Notes: a model not told the origin generated them from the letters alone. DNA of 64,000 nt from an uncultured Eubacteriales bacterium (GCA_900549955.1 URQH01000001.1:75710-139709); one strand, 5' to 3'; numbered from the stretch's first letter, positions 26,006 to 37,288 are shown. Numbers and translations: made by a program.

Positions 26006-26818
26006 TCAGCGCACATATCCCTCCCGCAGCTTGACGCCAAAGTGGGCGGCCAGCTGCTGCATCTGCGCGTCGTCAATCGTATTGACCAGCGGCAGGTGCG
26101 CGATCTTTATGTAGATTTCCGCCGCTTTTTCAGCGGTTTCGATGAGGCCGAACGTCTCGTCCAGGTCCTTGCCGGCGCCATAGATGCCATGCTGTGCCCA
26201 GACGACCAGGCGGGCGGTGGCCATCTTCGCCGCCGTCGCCTCTCCGATCTCGTTCGTGCCACAGAGCATCCATGGCAGGACGTTCACACCGTCCGGAAAG
26301 ACCACGGCGCACTCCGTTCCCATTTGCCACAGCGTCCTGGTAAAGGCGCGCTCCTCAAGGCTGTGCACATACGTCATGGCCAGGAGGTTGGTCGGGTGGC
26401 AGTGCATGACCACGCGGTTATCCGCATCGACGCGCAACCGCGCGGCATGGCTCAACATGTGCGCCGGGAACTCCGAGGTGAATCTGCCGCCATCCGCAAA
26501 CCCCCAGAGCAGTTGCGCGTTCGCGCCGCCGTCCGCGAGCCGGACCAGCCCCAGGTTTACCTCCGGCGCATACTGCACGTTTTTGAAATACTTGCCCGTG
26601 CCGGTGACGAGAAAAAACCTGCCGTCGAGCGCCGGGCAGGAAAAACCCGTGGGGATTTCCCGCACGACCCGCCCCGGCGCCAGATAGGGCCGGACCTGTT
26701 CCTCCTCCAGCAGCAGGCTGATATTCCCGCCGTTGCGCTCGTCCCAACCGTGCCGGTACATCTCGGTCGCGGTGCGGGCCATATCCACCATCCAAGGTGC
26801 GCTCAAAATCTCTTTCAT
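26006..26818 (-). CDS. rhaD: Rhamnulose-1-phosphate aldolase
   Basis: This 270-residue class II aldolase cleaves L-rhamnulose 1-phosphate to dihydroxyacetone phosphate and L-lactaldehyde. Visible family features are MYRHGWDERNGGNISLLLEE near residue 20, FFLVTGTGKYFKNV near 75, the zinc ligands in VVMHCHPTNLLA near 140 and the distal His in VWAQHGIYGAGKDLDETFGL near 210. Length matches E. coli RhaD. It is the last gene of the rhamnoside operon; its ATG overlaps the rhaA stop by 4 bp. Confidence 0.96.
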   Translation of the reverse strand: MKEILSAPWMVDMARTATEMYRHGWDERNGGNISLLLEEEQVRPYLAPGRVVREIPTGFSCPALDGRFFLVTGTGKYFKNVQYAPEVNLGLVRLADGGANAQLLWGFADGGRFTSEFPAHMLSHAARLRVDADNRVVMHCHPTNLLAMTYVHSLEERAFTRTLWQMGTECAVVFPDGVNVLPWMLCGTNEIGEATAAKMATARLVVWAQHGIYGAGKDLDETFGLIETAEKAAEIYIKIAHLPLVNTIDDAQMQQLAAHFGVKLREGYVR

Positions 26819-28068
26819 GCTCTCGCCTCCCGAACCTTTGCCTCATATTCCCGGACGGCCCGGAACCACTCGTCATCCGCCGCCGGCACGCCGGCACGCC
26901 GGCAATACTCGCCCCACACCGCGCCAAACGGCATGGTCTTCAGCGCCTCCTGATGCACGAGCAGCGCCGTAAAATCGCCAGCGTCCTGCTCCCGCCGCAG
27001 ATCCGGCGTCAACAGCGCGTTGAGCAGCGCCTTCTGCACATTGCGGAACCCCGTGACCCACGCCGCGATCCGGTTGATCGACGCGTCGAAATAATCCAGA
27101 GCCATGTGCACGCACCCGTCCAGCCCGCCGCAACGGACGATCTCCTTGCACAGCTCCCGGGTCTCATCGTCAAACAGCACCACGTGGTCGGAGTCCCACC
27201 GCACGGGGCGCGTGATGTGCAGCGCGATTTCCGGGAAAAACGCCAGCAGCGCGGATATTTTATCGCTCACCAGCTCGGTCGGATGATAGTGCCCGTTGTC
27301 CATGAGCGGGATACAGCGGTCCGGGTGCAAGGCGGCATAGCTCAGGGCAAACTCCGCGCTGCCCACGGTGTAGCTCTCCACCCCGATGCCGAACACCTTG
27401 CTCTCCACACAGGGCTTGACCTTGGCAAAGTCGAACGGCTCGGACAATATCTCGTCGATGGACGCCCGGTACCGCATTCTCGGGCCCAGCCGGTCGGCGG
27501 GAATGTCCTTAAACCCGTCCCCGGTCCAGATGTTCATCGTGCAGACCTGCCCCAGCTCCTCCGCCAGATACTGGCTGATACGGATACACGCCTTGCCATG
27601 CTCCACCCAAAAGCGGCGGGTTTCCTCATTGGGCGAGGACAGGGTCAGCGGGTCGCACCGGGGATGCGAGAAAAACGTCGGGTTAAAATCCGCGCCGAGC
27701 CCGTGCTCCCTGCAAAACGCGACCCACGGGGCAAAGTGCTTCGGCTCCAGACGGTCCCGATCCACCCATTTCCCAGGTGCGAAGATGGCGTAGGATGCGT
27801 GCAGATTCAGCTTCTTCGTCCCCGGACAGAACCGAAGCGCTTCGGCAAGATCCGCCATCAGCTCCTCCGGCGTTCTCGCCCGTCCCGGATAGTTGCCGGT
27901 CGTCTGGATGCCGCCGGTCAGCGGCTTATCCGGGTCGGTGTCAAAGCCCCGCACGTCGTCCCCCTGCCAGCAGTGCAGGGACACGGGGACGGTGTTCAGC
28001 TTTTGCAGCGCGGCCTCCGTATCCACGCCGATGGCCGCATATTGTGCCTTAGCCTCCTGATAGCTCAT
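26815..28068 (-). CDS. rhaA: L-rhamnose isomerase
   Basis: This 417-residue enzyme converts L-rhamnose to L-rhamnulose. It begins SYQEAKAQYAAIGVDTEAAL and contains VSLHCWQGDDVRGF, both diagnostic. Metal-site residues lie in FGIGVESYTVGSAEF, IPLMDNGHYHPTELVSDK and VRWDSDHVVLFDDE. Length equals the family norm (about 418). It is coupled by 4-bp overlaps to rhaB upstream and rhaD downstream. Confidence 0.97.
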   Translation of the reverse strand: MSYQEAKAQYAAIGVDTEAALQKLNTVPVSLHCWQGDDVRGFDTDPDKPLTGGIQTTGNYPGRARTPEELMADLAEALRFCPGTKKLNLHASYAIFAPGKWVDRDRLEPKHFAPWVAFCREHGLGADFNPTFFSHPRCDPLTLSSPNEETRRFWVEHGKACIRISQYLAEELGQVCTMNIWTGDGFKDIPADRLGPRMRYRASIDEILSEPFDFAKVKPCVESKVFGIGVESYTVGSAEFALSYAALHPDRCIPLMDNGHYHPTELVSDKISALLAFFPEIALHITRPVRWDSDHVVLFDDETRELCKEIVRCGGLDGCVHMALDYFDASINRIAAWVTGFRNVQKALLNALLTPDLRREQDAGDFTALLVHQEALKTMPFGAVWGEYCRRAGVPAADDEWFRAVREYEAKVREARA

Positions 28069-29348
28069 CGTATCGCCTCCATTTGCACTTTCAAATTTCC
28101 CAGCGCGGTCGCCTCTATGGGCAGGGCGACGACCTGCTTGCCCGTGGCTTCCGCCGTCAGCCGGTTGAGAAACGCATTTTTTGCGCCCCCGCCCACGACA
28201 TACAGCCTGTCAAACTGCAGCCCGGTATTGTGCTGCAACTCGTCGATGGCACTTACATAGCACAGCGCCAGCGACCGGTAGGCACAGCGGAAATAGTCCC
28301 CGATCGTCTGCGGCCGGACGCCAAGCGCCGCGTCAAAGGCCTCTTTCATGCTCTTCGGCGCCAAAAAGGCGGGCGCGTTGGCGGGGACGATCCCCTCAAA
28401 GCCGCTTTGCTCCGCCGCCTGCATAAGCTCGGCGAACGGCGTTTCGGGGCACAGCTCCTCCCGCAGCCGGTTGACGAGCCACATGCCCATGATGTTTTTC
28501 TGATACCGGTTATAGCCCACGCCGCCCTCGTTCGACCAGTTGGCCAGCTCGCTCATGGCGTTTGTGATGGGATGTTCCGTCTTGATGCCCAGCAGCGACC
28601 ACGTGCCGCTGGAGATATAGGGCTGGTTGCCCTCCATCGGAATGCCCTCCACGGCGGAGGCCGTGTCGTGCGTGGCACACAGCACGCAGGGGATGCCGTC
28701 GTACGCGCCGATCACCGCGCCTGGCTGCAGCAGCTTTGGGAAGAGCTGCGCCGGCAGCCCGAGCGCCGAGAGGATCTCCGCGTCAAACTGCCGCGTCTCG
28801 GCGTTTACAAGGCCGGTCGTCGTGGCGTTCGTATATTCCCGCGCCTTGGCGCCACAGAGCTTCCACAGCAGGTATTCCGGCAGCATCAGGCAGTCGGTCA
28901 CGCCCTCGAGCCGTCCTTCGCACTGGTCGCAATAGAGCTGATAGATGCTGTTGAAGGGCTGGAACTGGCAGCCGGTGCGGCGGTACAGCTCGGAAAAGGG
29001 CATGCGCGCGTGTACCTCGGCCGTCACGCGCTCCGTGCGGGTATCCCGGTAGGCATAGGCCGGGCGCACCTCCTCCGTCCCCCGCAGCAGCACATAGTCC
29101 ACGCCCCAGGTGTCGATGGCCAGGCTCGCCAGGGCGGGAAACGCCTCCCGTGCCGCCGCCACGCCCCGCCTGACATGCCACAGCAGCGCGTCCACATCCC
29201 AGACCAGATGCCCGTCCTGCTCCACCACGCCATTGGGAAAGCGATAGACTTCCCTTGTGCGCAGCACGCCGTCCTCCCGCCAGCCCACGATGTGCCGTCC
29301 GGAGGACGCACCGATGTCGATGGCAAGATGGCACCGCATGCGCCTCAC
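28065..29348 (-). CDS. rhaB: Rhamnulokinase
   Basis: A 427-residue FGGY-family sugar kinase phosphorylating L-rhamnulose. The N-terminal ATP motif is LAIDIGASSGRHIVGW. ASLAIDTWGVDYVLLRG and CVLCATHDTASAVEGIP hold the catalytic-region Asp residues. The second ATPase lobe carries LYVVGGGAKNAFLNRLTAEA. It is somewhat shorter than E. coli RhaB (489) but all core motifs are present. It overlaps both neighbours by 4 bp. Confidence 0.95.
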   Translation of the reverse strand: MRRMRCHLAIDIGASSGRHIVGWREDGVLRTREVYRFPNGVVEQDGHLVWDVDALLWHVRRGVAAAREAFPALASLAIDTWGVDYVLLRGTEEVRPAYAYRDTRTERVTAEVHARMPFSELYRRTGCQFQPFNSIYQLYCDQCEGRLEGVTDCLMLPEYLLWKLCGAKAREYTNATTTGLVNAETRQFDAEILSALGLPAQLFPKLLQPGAVIGAYDGIPCVLCATHDTASAVEGIPMEGNQPYISSGTWSLLGIKTEHPITNAMSELANWSNEGGVGYNRYQKNIMGMWLVNRLREELCPETPFAELMQAAEQSGFEGIVPANAPAFLAPKSMKEAFDAALGVRPQTIGDYFRCAYRSLALCYVSAIDELQHNTGLQFDRLYVVGGGAKNAFLNRLTAEATGKQVVALPIEATALGNLKVQMEAIR

Positions 29349-31672
29349 CCCTTGATCATGCGCACCAGGCCGCGGAAAAAGTGGCCGTTGGCCATTTCCA
29401 GCAGGCCCGGCATCACGCCGCCCCGAATGCCGCCGGAAATCTGCATGCTGCGCAGCGGCCCGCCGACGGACGCCGCCAACATCATCCGAAACTCGGAGTT
29501 CTCATAGTCCTTTTTGCCGCCAAATCTCCTGGCAATGACCGACTCCGTGGCCTTGTACATGAGCTTCATGAGAAAGCTGTATTCCCGCATCTCCTCCACC
29601 GTGTTGTCCATGGTAAAGCTGCCCTTTTGAAGCACCGGCGGCACATACGCCCGGCCCAGCATCCGCTCCCAGTCCGCACGGTTTGGCCGTCCCTCGCAGC
29701 GTTCATACCAGCTGCCCGGCTGCCATGCGGGAATGGGCAACGCCTCCCCCGCCCTGTCCATGGCGGCAGTCAGGCCCCCAACGCACACCCCGTATCGCCC
29801 TTTGGGCGCCTTCCAGCCATCCTGCCACACGGCAAGGCTGCGGTCATCGAGCTGGAACGTAACCGTTCTGCGCTCGCCCGGCTGTAAAAAAACCTTTTGA
29901 AAGCCCTTCAGCTCCCGTACCGGGCGATGCAGCCCGTCCTGCGGCGCCCTAAGATAGAGCTGCACGACCTCCGCGCCCGCCACGCGCCCGGTGTTCTGCA
30001 CCGTGACGGTGGCTGCATCGCCAGTCACGCGCAAGTCCGCATAGGCAAACGTCGTGTAGCTGAGCCCATAGCCAAACGGCCACCGGACCGGCACGCCGGC
30101 CTTGTCATAATACCGGTAGCCGACATAGATCCCCTCCTGATACAGGGCGTCCGTCGTCTTGCCATAGATTTCAGCGGACGGCACGTCCTCATAGCGGTAT
30201 GGCCAGCTCTCGGCCAGCCGGCCGCTGGGATTCACGCTGCCGTAAAGCAGGTCGGCAACGGCCTCGCCGCCCGCCTGCCCGGGCAGTCCCATGTAGAGGA
30301 TCCCGCGTACCCGGTCCGCCCAGGGGCACTCCACAACGCCTCCGCTCAAAAGCACCACCACGGTGTTGGGATTGGCGCCGGCCGCCGCGTCAATCATCCG
30401 CAGATGCCCATCCGGCAGGCGCATGTGGTCCCGGTCAAAACCCTCGGACTCCGCCTGTGCCGGAAGCCCTGCAAAGACCACGGCGACATCCGCCTGCGCC
30501 GCCGTTTCCCGCACCTGTTCCAGCAGCGCATCCGTCGTCTCGCCGCGGTCGGTACAGCCCGGGGCATATGCTACGGCAGGCAGGCACTCCAGCGGTTGAG
30601 AAAGCTTCGTGGGCTGGATGTGGCTGGAACCCGCCCCCTGGAAGCGCAGGTCGACCGCCATCGCGCCAATGACCGCGATGCGGGCGTCCTCTTTGAGCGG
30701 CAGTATCCCGCCGCTGTTCTGCAGCAGCACCGCGCCCTCGGCGGCGGCGCGCCGCGCCAGCGCATGGTGCGCCTCATAGTCGCAGGCGGCGGGCGCTTTG
30801 CGCCGTTCCGCCGCGCGGAACGCCAGCTCCAGCACGCGCCGGGCGCTGTCGTCTACGCACCGTTCGGGAAGCGATCCATCGCGCACAGCCTGCGCCACCT
30901 CCCGCTCCATGTAACCGCTGCCGCCCGGCATATTCAGGTCGCAGCCGGCCCAAAAGCCCTGTATCCGGTCGTTCATCGCCCCCCAGTCGGTCACGACCAG
31001 GCCGTCAAACCCCCACTCTGTGCGGAGGATGTCCGTCAGCAGCGCCCGGTTGTCGCTGCAATGCACGCCGTTCAGCTTCGGGTATGCGCACATCACGGCA
31101 GCCGATCGCCCTTCCCGCACGGCAATTTCAAAGGCCGTGAGGTACAGCTCCCGCAGGGTGCGCTCGTCCATCACGCCATCGGAAGTAAAGCGCCGGAATT
31201 CCTGGGAATTGGCGGCAAAATGCTTGAGGCACGCCCCCACGCCGCCGCCCTCCATGCCCCGGATAAAGCCGGCGGCCAGCTTGCCCGCCAGATACGGGTC
31301 CTCGCTGAAGTATTCAAAGTTCCGCCCGCAAAGCGGGTTCCGCTTCAGGTTCGCGCCCGGCCCCAGCACGAGGTCCACGCCCTGTTCCCGGGCCTCCTCG
31401 GCAATGGCGGCGCCGATCTCCCGGAGCATCTCCGGATCCCAGCTGCCTGCGCTCGTCACCTCTGCCGGAAAGCAGGTCGCCGCCCGTGAGGCGTGTACGC
31501 CCAGCATATCGGCGGCATGCTCCTGTTTGCGCAGGCCGTGCGGCCCGTCGCACAGGAAGGCAGACGGTATGCCATAGGCCTCAAACGACTTGGTTTCCCA
31601 GAAATTCTCGCCGGAACAAAGGGCTATTTTCTGCTCCAGCGACATCTGCTTCAAAACCCGTTCCACATCCAT
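29345..31672 (-). CDS. Glycoside hydrolase family 3 beta-glucosidase-like
   Basis: A 775-residue enzyme. The N-terminal barrel has SAFLCDGPHGLRKQEHAADM and RNFEYFSEDPYLAGKLAAGF; the nucleophile Asp lies in LVVTDWGAMNDRIQGFWAG near residue 228. The (alpha/beta)6 sandwich follows, then a fibronectin-III-like domain (VTVQNTGRVAGAEVVQLYLR). No signal peptide, so cytoplasmic. Paired with an alpha-L-rhamnosidase, it likely removes the glucose left after rhamnose is taken from rutinoside- or saponin-type glycosides. The C-terminal 100 residues past the FnIII domain are an extra helical tail. Confidence 0.93.
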   Translation of the reverse strand: MDVERVLKQMSLEQKIALCSGENFWETKSFEAYGIPSAFLCDGPHGLRKQEHAADMLGVHASRAATCFPAEVTSAGSWDPEMLREIGAAIAEEAREQGVDLVLGPGANLKRNPLCGRNFEYFSEDPYLAGKLAAGFIRGMEGGGVGACLKHFAANSQEFRRFTSDGVMDERTLRELYLTAFEIAVREGRSAAVMCAYPKLNGVHCSDNRALLTDILRTEWGFDGLVVTDWGAMNDRIQGFWAGCDLNMPGGSGYMEREVAQAVRDGSLPERCVDDSARRVLELAFRAAERRKAPAACDYEAHHALARRAAAEGAVLLQNSGGILPLKEDARIAVIGAMAVDLRFQGAGSSHIQPTKLSQPLECLPAVAYAPGCTDRGETTDALLEQVRETAAQADVAVVFAGLPAQAESEGFDRDHMRLPDGHLRMIDAAAGANPNTVVVLLSGGVVECPWADRVRGILYMGLPGQAGGEAVADLLYGSVNPSGRLAESWPYRYEDVPSAEIYGKTTDALYQEGIYVGYRYYDKAGVPVRWPFGYGLSYTTFAYADLRVTGDAATVTVQNTGRVAGAEVVQLYLRAPQDGLHRPVRELKGFQKVFLQPGERRTVTFQLDDRSLAVWQDGWKAPKGRYGVCVGGLTAAMDRAGEALPIPAWQPGSWYERCEGRPNRADWERMLGRAYVPPVLQKGSFTMDNTVEEMREYSFLMKLMYKATESVIARRFGGKKDYENSEFRMMLAASVGGPLRSMQISGGIRGGVMPGLLEMANGHFFRGLVRMIKG

Positions 31673-31693
31673 ATGCGTACCTCCACATTCGTT

Positions 31694-34237
31694 TCAAAAA
31701 GTATGGGTGCCCGCGGGCAGTACGACGGCTTCCCGTCCCGGCAACGTCAGGGTGGCCGTGCAACCCGCCGGGACGGTGACGGCATAGGCATAGCCCGCCT
31801 CCGTCCTTTCCCAGCCGCTCTCCACCCGGCCATAGACGCTGGTGTAGCTCGCCTTTGCATGGGTAAAGTGCCCGCCGGGCCGCGGCGCGATGGAGAAGTG
31901 GTTCTCGCCATCCACCCGAATGCCGCACATGGTGTCAAACAGCCACCGGCAGACCGCGCCCTTGGAATAGTGGTTCAGCGACGCAATGCCGCCCTGCTTT
32001 GTGGCGGTGCCCTCCCACGCTTCCCACACGGTGGTCGCCCCGTTCTTCGGCATGAACAGCCACCCCGGCATCTCCTCGTTTTCCAGCAGCCGGTAGGCCG
32101 CCTTAAGGTCGATATCGGAAAGCACGTCGAGGATCAGCGGCGTGGACAAAAAGCCCGTGCCCACGCGCCAGCCGAAGCGCTCAAGCGCTTGCAGCAGCCG
32201 CGCCTTTGCATATGCCGTCTGCCTGTCGTTGAGCAGGTGAAAGGCCAGCGGCCGGACCAGCTGCGCCTGCCGGTCGGTATCCAGCGAATAGGCGGGCGTC
32301 TCGCGCAGCGCCTGATAGCTCCGGCGGCAACCGGCGGCAAAGGCGCGGTAGCCCTCCGCCTGCTGTGCGTTGCCCAGCGCCGCCTCGATCTCGGCCATGC
32401 AGTCCATGACGTGCGCGGTATAGGCCGTTGCCACTTCCGGATGCGGCACGGCGCAGTCCTTCCACGTCATGTGATGCACGCTCTCCGGCTCCGCCCACTC
32501 GCCATACGCCTGGCCGGCGTTGGACAGATACCGCCTGTCCTCGCCCTTCAGGCCGGTGCGTTTGGCCGTGGGATACCACCTGCCGCAGCGCCGCTGCATA
32601 AAGCGCGCATACCGGCGCATGCCGTGCAAAAACTGCCGCAGCACGCCCGTGTCGCCATATTGCTTCCACAGGACATAGGGCATCAGCACGCCAGCATCCG
32701 CCCAGCCGACCGACCCGTTCATGGAGGCCATGTAAAAATCGGTGCCGCCCTCCGGCGCGATCTGCGGCAGGCAGCCGTTCCGCCTTTGCCAGTCGTACAG
32801 GTCGTTGAGGTATTTTTTCGCAAACGGCAGATAATCGAACAGGAAACTGGCCGTGGGACAGAAAATCTGCGCGTCGCCCGACCAGCCGTGCCGCTCGCGC
32901 GTCGGGCAATCGGTCGGCAGGTCGGCATGGTTGTTCTTGGCGCTCCACACCGTGTTGGCCACAAACCGGTCGAGCAGCTCGTTGGAGCTTTCAAACCAGC
33001 CTGTGCGCTCCAGGTCGGAATAGACGGCGATGGCCGTGAAATCTTCCGCCGAAAACGGCACGTCCGTCTCTACCAGTATATACTGGAACCCGAAGATTGC
33101 AAACGTGGTGCGATATTCGTTCCGCCCCTCCCGGCAGGTATACAGCACCTGCTGCAGGGGCGTCGTGCGCGCGCCATGCGAGAGCTGGATGTTTTTCTGC
33201 GTAAACTCCCCCTCGCCGTCGAGCAGCTCGCCAAACCGCAGCCGGATCGTCTGGCCGGCCCTGGCCTCCAGCGAAAAGGCCACATAGCCTGCAATGTTCT
33301 GCCCAAAGTCCAGCACTGTTTTCCCGCTGGGCGTGGTCAGGCGCGTAGCCTGCAACCGCTCGTGCTCCCGGACGGGCACGTTGTCCGACGCGGTGGGCAC
33401 GACGGCGTGCCGGGTCACTTTGGCCCTGTTCGCATAGCTCGGCCGTCTTTCTGCCTCCACGATCTCCCCATCCTTGTTGTCCGCAAAGCGGATGGGGCCA
33501 TCGTCGCTCCAATCCCAGCTCCCGTCGGTGCAGACGGTCTGCACGCCGCCGTCTGCGTGGGTCAGTTCGAGCTGCGCCAGCAGCTTGGTCTCTATGCCAT
33601 ACTGGTTGCAGATGCCCCAGGCGCCGGTGCTGCCCCGGTACCAGCCGTCGGCCAGCTGCACCGTCATCTCGTTTTCCCCTTCGCACACCAGCGCGGTCAC
33701 GTCATAGGTCTGGTACTGGACGCGCTTGCGATAGTCCGTAATGCCGGGCGACAGCACCGCGTCGCCGACCCGGACGCCATTCAGCCGCGCCTCGTACAGG
33801 CCGCAGGCAGTGATATACAGCCGCGCCTTTTGCACGCCGGCCGCCGCAAACGTCTTGCGGAAGCAGTCCACGGGATAGCGCCGCCGCCGGTTTACCCGGT
33901 AATTTCCGGCGATCCACTGCGCCTGCCAGCGGCCGATGCCCGTCTCGAACAGGGACTCGGCCCAGTCGCCGCAGGCGCCCTGCTCGTCCCACAGGCGGAC
34001 TTTCCACAGCACCCGCGTCCGCGGCGCAACGGGCTCGCCGCCCCAATGAGCGCGCATGGAACCGCTCGCCACCCGGCCGCTGTCCCAGAGCAGCGCGCCG
34101 TCATCGTCGTGCGCGACGACCTGATAGGCCGTCTGCTCCCGTCCGCCGCTGCAGTTCCAGAACAGCCAGGGCGCCGTGAAGTCCACGCCGACGGGCTCGA
34201 ACAGGTGTTCCGTCTTCAAGCGAATGGCTTGCATCAT
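31694..34237 (-). CDS. Alpha-L-rhamnosidase (glycoside hydrolase family 78)
   Basis: An 847-residue enzyme with N-terminal beta-sandwich domains ([38 protein letters not shown]) and an (alpha/alpha)6 barrel. The family hallmark [20 protein letters not shown], followed by DAQIF, lies near residue 420 and includes the catalytic-acid region. [14 protein letters not shown] near 725 is also family-typical. No signal peptide. It releases terminal L-rhamnose, feeding rhaA, rhaB and rhaD downstream. It overlaps the transporter gene by 4 bp. Confidence 0.95.
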   Translation of the reverse strand: MMQAIRLKTEHLFEPVGVDFTAPWLFWNCSGGREQTAYQVVAHDDDGALLWDSGRVASGSMRAHWGGEPVAPRTRVLWKVRLWDEQGACGDWAESLFETGIGRWQAQWIAGNYRVNRRRRYPVDCFRKTFAAAGVQKARLYITACGLYEARLNGVRVGDAVLSPGITDYRKRVQYQTYDVTALVCEGENEMTVQLADGWYRGSTGAWGICNQYGIETKLLAQLELTHADGGVQTVCTDGSWDWSDDGPIRFADNKDGEIVEAERRPSYANRAKVTRHAVVPTASDNVPVREHERLQATRLTTPSGKTVLDFGQNIAGYVAFSLEARAGQTIRLRFGELLDGEGEFTQKNIQLSHGARTTPLQQVLYTCREGRNEYRTTFAIFGFQYILVETDVPFSAEDFTAIAVYSDLERTGWFESSNELLDRFVANTVWSAKNNHADLPTDCPTRERHGWSGDAQIFCPTASFLFDYLPFAKKYLNDLYDWQRRNGCLPQIAPEGGTDFYMASMNGSVGWADAGVLMPYVLWKQYGDTGVLRQFLHGMRRYARFMQRRCGRWYPTAKRTGLKGEDRRYLSNAGQAYGEWAEPESVHHMTWKDCAVPHPEVATAYTAHVMDCMAEIEAALGNAQQAEGYRAFAAGCRRSYQALRETPAYSLDTDRQAQLVRPLAFHLLNDRQTAYAKARLLQALERFGWRVGTGFLSTPLILDVLSDIDLKAAYRLLENEEMPGWLFMPKNGATTVWEAWEGTATKQGGIASLNHYSKGAVCRWLFDTMCGIRVDGENHFSIAPRPGGHFTHAKASYTSVYGRVESGWERTEAGYAYAVTVPAGCTATLTLPGREAVVLPAGTHTF

Positions 34238-35685
34238 TTGCCCTCCCTGCGCGCCCGGATCTCCTGCTGCTCCCTGCCGATGGTCTTTTCCACATTGAGG
34301 AAGATCAGCAGCACCGCCAGTATGATACCTGTGAACACCTCCAGGCCGACAAAGCCGAATGTGATGGCGTTCTTGACCGCCGCCGTCTGCTCCGCCGCCA
34401 CCGTAACGCCATTGACGATCTCCGGTGCAACATAGCCGGTTTGGGCCAGCAGGCCGTTGAAAATGCCCGTACAGACGCCGACCATGGCCACGGATATGAT
34501 GTTATAGACGGACATCGCAATGCCGTCGCAGCGGAAATTGTTCTTCCACTCCATGTGATCGAGCACGTCGGCAAACATCGCCATAAAGACATACGAACAG
34601 GGCAGACCGCCGATGTTTTTGATGAACTGGCCGACGAGCACGACGATCATGTCGGTCGGGAACATCCAGCAGATGGCGCTGCCGATCGCATACAGGAGAA
34701 AGCCTGCCAGCGTCAGGTTGCGCTTGCCAAACTTTTTGGCCAGCGGCCATACCGCAAAGATGCCGATCCCCATCGGCACGCCGCCGATCACGGAGATCAG
34801 CGTCTGCGTCATGCCGTCGTTATACGTGCCCAGCACATAGTTGCAATAGTACACGAGGCTCAGGTTCTTGATGCTGGTGCCCAGGATGTATACGAGAAAA
34901 TAGGCGTAGATGAGCAGCATGTACCGGTCGGTAAAGATCGCCTTCAGCTGCTGTTTCAGCGGCACGGGGACGGCCTCTTCCGTCTGCGTCTCCAGCGTCA
35001 CGCGCTCTTTGGTAAAGTAATACTCGACCAGCGTCAGCGGCAGCGCCAGAATGGAGAGCAGGCTCATGAGCGCAATCCACTTGCCCTGGTCCGCGCCAAT
35101 GATGGGCATGATGACCATCGGGAACACCAGCGCCACCAAGATCCCGGTCATCATGATGTTGGAAATCTGGTTGAACACCGACAGGCTGCCGCGTTGCGTC
35201 GTGTCGCGGATGGACAGCGGCACCATCAGGCCGTGACTCATGTTGAAAATGGTATAGGCGAAGGAATAAAACAGGTTGTAGCTGACCATGACCCAGATGA
35301 CCTGCACCGTCTCCGAGCCGCGCGGCACGGTAAACAGCATAATGCCGGTCACCGTCAGCAGCGGCGCGCTCAGCAACAGCCACGGCCGGGCCTTGCCCTC
35401 CCGCGTGTGGGTACGGTCGATGATGTAGCCCATGCACACATTGGTAATGGCGTCGACGATCTTCGACACGATCGGGAACACCACGAGAAAAGCGCCGCCC
35501 CAAACATGCGTCAGCTTCAGCACATCGGTATAATAGACATTTAGATAGGTGGCAAGCACCGCGTTGAGCAACAGCGCGCCGGCAGGTCCGAGCAGGTATC
35601 CTAGCCACTTTTCGGCGGGTTGTACCTCTTCCGAATGTACCCTGCTTTGAAAGATGCCGCGCTCCACAAGTTTGAGTTGTGTCAT
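34234..35685 (-). CDS. GPH-family sugar:cation symporter
   Basis: A 483-residue MFS-like permease with about 12 helices. GPH-family signatures are [14 protein letters not shown] near residue 42 and [20 protein letters not shown] near 80. The ATG at 35685 follows GAGGAGG by 9 bases; a longer frame upstream lacks support. As first gene of the rhamnoside operon it probably imports an intact rhamnosyl glycoside or oligosaccharide, because both hydrolases appear cytoplasmic. Confidence 0.93.
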   Translation of the reverse strand: MTQLKLVERGIFQSRVHSEEVQPAEKWLGYLLGPAGALLLNAVLATYLNVYYTDVLKLTHVWGGAFLVVFPIVSKIVDAITNVCMGYIIDRTHTREGKARPWLLLSAPLLTVTGIMLFTVPRGSETVQVIWVMVSYNLFYSFAYTIFNMSHGLMVPLSIRDTTQRGSLSVFNQISNIMMTGILVALVFPMVIMPIIGADQGKWIALMSLLSILALPLTLVEYYFTKERVTLETQTEEAVPVPLKQQLKAIFTDRYMLLIYAYFLVYILGTSIKNLSLVYYCNYVLGTYNDGMTQTLISVIGGVPMGIGIFAVWPLAKKFGKRNLTLAGFLLYAIGSAICWMFPTDMIVVLVGQFIKNIGGLPCSYVFMAMFADVLDHMEWKNNFRCDGIAMSVYNIISVAMVGVCTGIFNGLLAQTGYVAPEIVNGVTVAAEQTAAVKNAITFGFVGLEVFTGIILAVLLIFLNVEKTIGREQQEIRARREGK

Positions 35686-35785
35686 GGCCTGTTCCTCCTC
35701 AATTCTGACATAGCGAATCTGCTGAAATAATCCCGAAAAACCTATTAGTTGCATGTTCAATATAGCACGCAAGCACCGGAGAAAC

Positions 35786-35814
35786 TTACATTTTTGTATT
35801 TCTTTTGGTATAAT
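35786..35814 (+). promoter_or_regulatory. Predicted promoter of the AraC regulator gene
   Basis: TTACAT and TATAAT separated by 17 bases, with a TG extended -10. The 152-bp space to the divergent GPH gene should also hold the rhamnoside operon promoter and AraC binding sites; the opposite promoter is less clear. Confidence 0.6.
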
Positions 35815-35837
35815 TGTATTCAACAGGAGGGGAACAC

Positions 35838-37040
35838 ATGGAGCAGGTCGATTTGCGTTATCTTTGCACGACCATCGGCAATTTGTCCGGCATTCCAATA
35901 CGGATTTTCCAGGACGGCGCGCTGGATTTTTTTTACTCCATTGTGCGGCTGCCGAAAGATCCGCTCACGCTCTGCCAGCGGGAAGTGCTGTCCATCACGG
36001 AACACGTGGGTTATTACGTGACGCCCCATTTCCACTATTACGGCGTGGTCAACGCCGGGCGACACCAACTCGTCGTGGGGCCAACGCGGCAGATTGTTGA
36101 GAGCGAACAGGAGCTACGGGAACTGGCGTTTCAGCTGGATCTCGCCGGTGAGGAAGCGGAAGCGATGATTGCGGGCGTGCGGAACATTGTGCGCATGCCG
36201 GTAGAAAGCGTGCTGCAGATGCTGTGTACCGTGAATTATGTGCTCAACGGCGAAAAGCTCGAGCTGCACGACATCAGCATCCACGAGCAGGAGCAGGCTG
36301 AGCTGGCCAGCCGGCAGGAGCAGCGGCAGGCCGCGCGCCGGCTCTCCGCCGATCCGGCGGAGGCGCCCGCCCAGGCGGAGCACAACACCTATGACCTGGA
36401 ACAGCGGCTGCTGCACATGGTTCGCAAGGGGGATCGCGTCGCGCTTGGCGAGTGGCTGTCCAAGGCCCCGGCCGTCCGCGGCGGCGTGGTCGCCAACGAC
36501 CAGCTGCGCCAGCGCAAAAACCTGTTCATCGTCACCGTGACCCTGGCCAGCCGGGCCGCGATCCAGGGCGGGCTGCCGGTGGACGACGCCTTTACCCTCA
36601 GCGATTCCTATATTCAACAGTGTGAGCGCATGCGGTCGCCGGAACGGATCACCAACCTGCAATACCGGATGCTGCTCGACTATACCGAGCGGGTAGAGCG
36701 GCTGCGCCGCGGCAAGGCGCCGTCCAGGCTCGCGCTGGACGTGGCCAACTATGTGCAACGCCACATCTCCGAGGCCGTCAGTGCGGAGGCCATCGCCCGC
36801 GCGCTGTACATCAGCCGTCCCTATCTGTCCAAAAAATTCAAGGAGGAAACGGGCGAAAACCTGACGGACTTCGTGCTGCAGGAAAAGACCGAGGAGGCCA
36901 AGCGGCTGCTGCGCTATTCGGATAAATCGCTCACCGCTATCGGCGCCTATCTCGGCTTTTCCTCCCCCGGCCACTTCTCGCGCGTATTCAAAAAATATGC
37001 GGGCGTCAGCCCGCGCGAATACCGGGAACAGTACGAATAA
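35838..37040 (+). CDS. AraC-family transcriptional regulator of rhamnoside use
   Basis: This 400-residue protein has an N-terminal sensor region of about 290 residues ([20 protein letters not shown]) and two C-terminal helix-turn-helix units ([20 protein letters not shown] and [20 protein letters not shown]). GGAGGGG precedes the ATG at 35838. It is divergent from the GPH-GH78-GH3-rhaBAD operon, so it is most likely its inducer-dependent activator. The sensor domain resembles that of clostridial AraC proteins with a YSIPTR-like upstream half, not the RhaS cupin. Confidence 0.9.
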   Translation: MEQVDLRYLCTTIGNLSGIPIRIFQDGALDFFYSIVRLPKDPLTLCQREVLSITEHVGYYVTPHFHYYGVVNAGRHQLVVGPTRQIVESEQELRELAFQLDLAGEEAEAMIAGVRNIVRMPVESVLQMLCTVNYVLNGEKLELHDISIHEQEQAELASRQEQRQAARRLSADPAEAPAQAEHNTYDLEQRLLHMVRKGDRVALGEWLSKAPAVRGGVVANDQLRQRKNLFIVTVTLASRAAIQGGLPVDDAFTLSDSYIQQCERMRSPERITNLQYRMLLDYTERVERLRRGKAPSRLALDVANYVQRHISEAVSAEAIARALYISRPYLSKKFKEETGENLTDFVLQEKTEEAKRLLRYSDKSLTAIGAYLGFSSPGHFSRVFKKYAGVSPREYREQYE

Positions 37041-37288
37041 AGCCGCCGCACGACACGCCACGCTCGGCGGGGAATCCCCGTCGCAGGGTACCGGCCCGTC
37101 CGTGCCCCGTCAGCACGCATGGAACACCTCATAACGGCCGCCACGCCCAGCTTTGGTTCCAAACATGGGGATAGCAGCCCCGCTCCCCGGCCCGGCCCCG
37201 CCTGCCGACGGCCTGTGCAGGCGTCCCCCCTTTGGAAACCGCAGCACATCCGGTTTTCCGATATATCGGGGAGATGTGCAGCATAAAG
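37041..37288. other. GC-rich spacer without recognisable feature
   Basis: No credible reading frame, RNA or hairpin terminator was found between the AraC stop and the TM2 promoter. Short GC-rich palindromes occur but none has a T-run. Confidence 0.4.

Noticed and set aside
31493..34435. A 980-codon plus-strand open frame opposite the GH78 gene
   Set aside because: No domain or ribosome binding site; composition is the typical antisense of a GC-rich gene.
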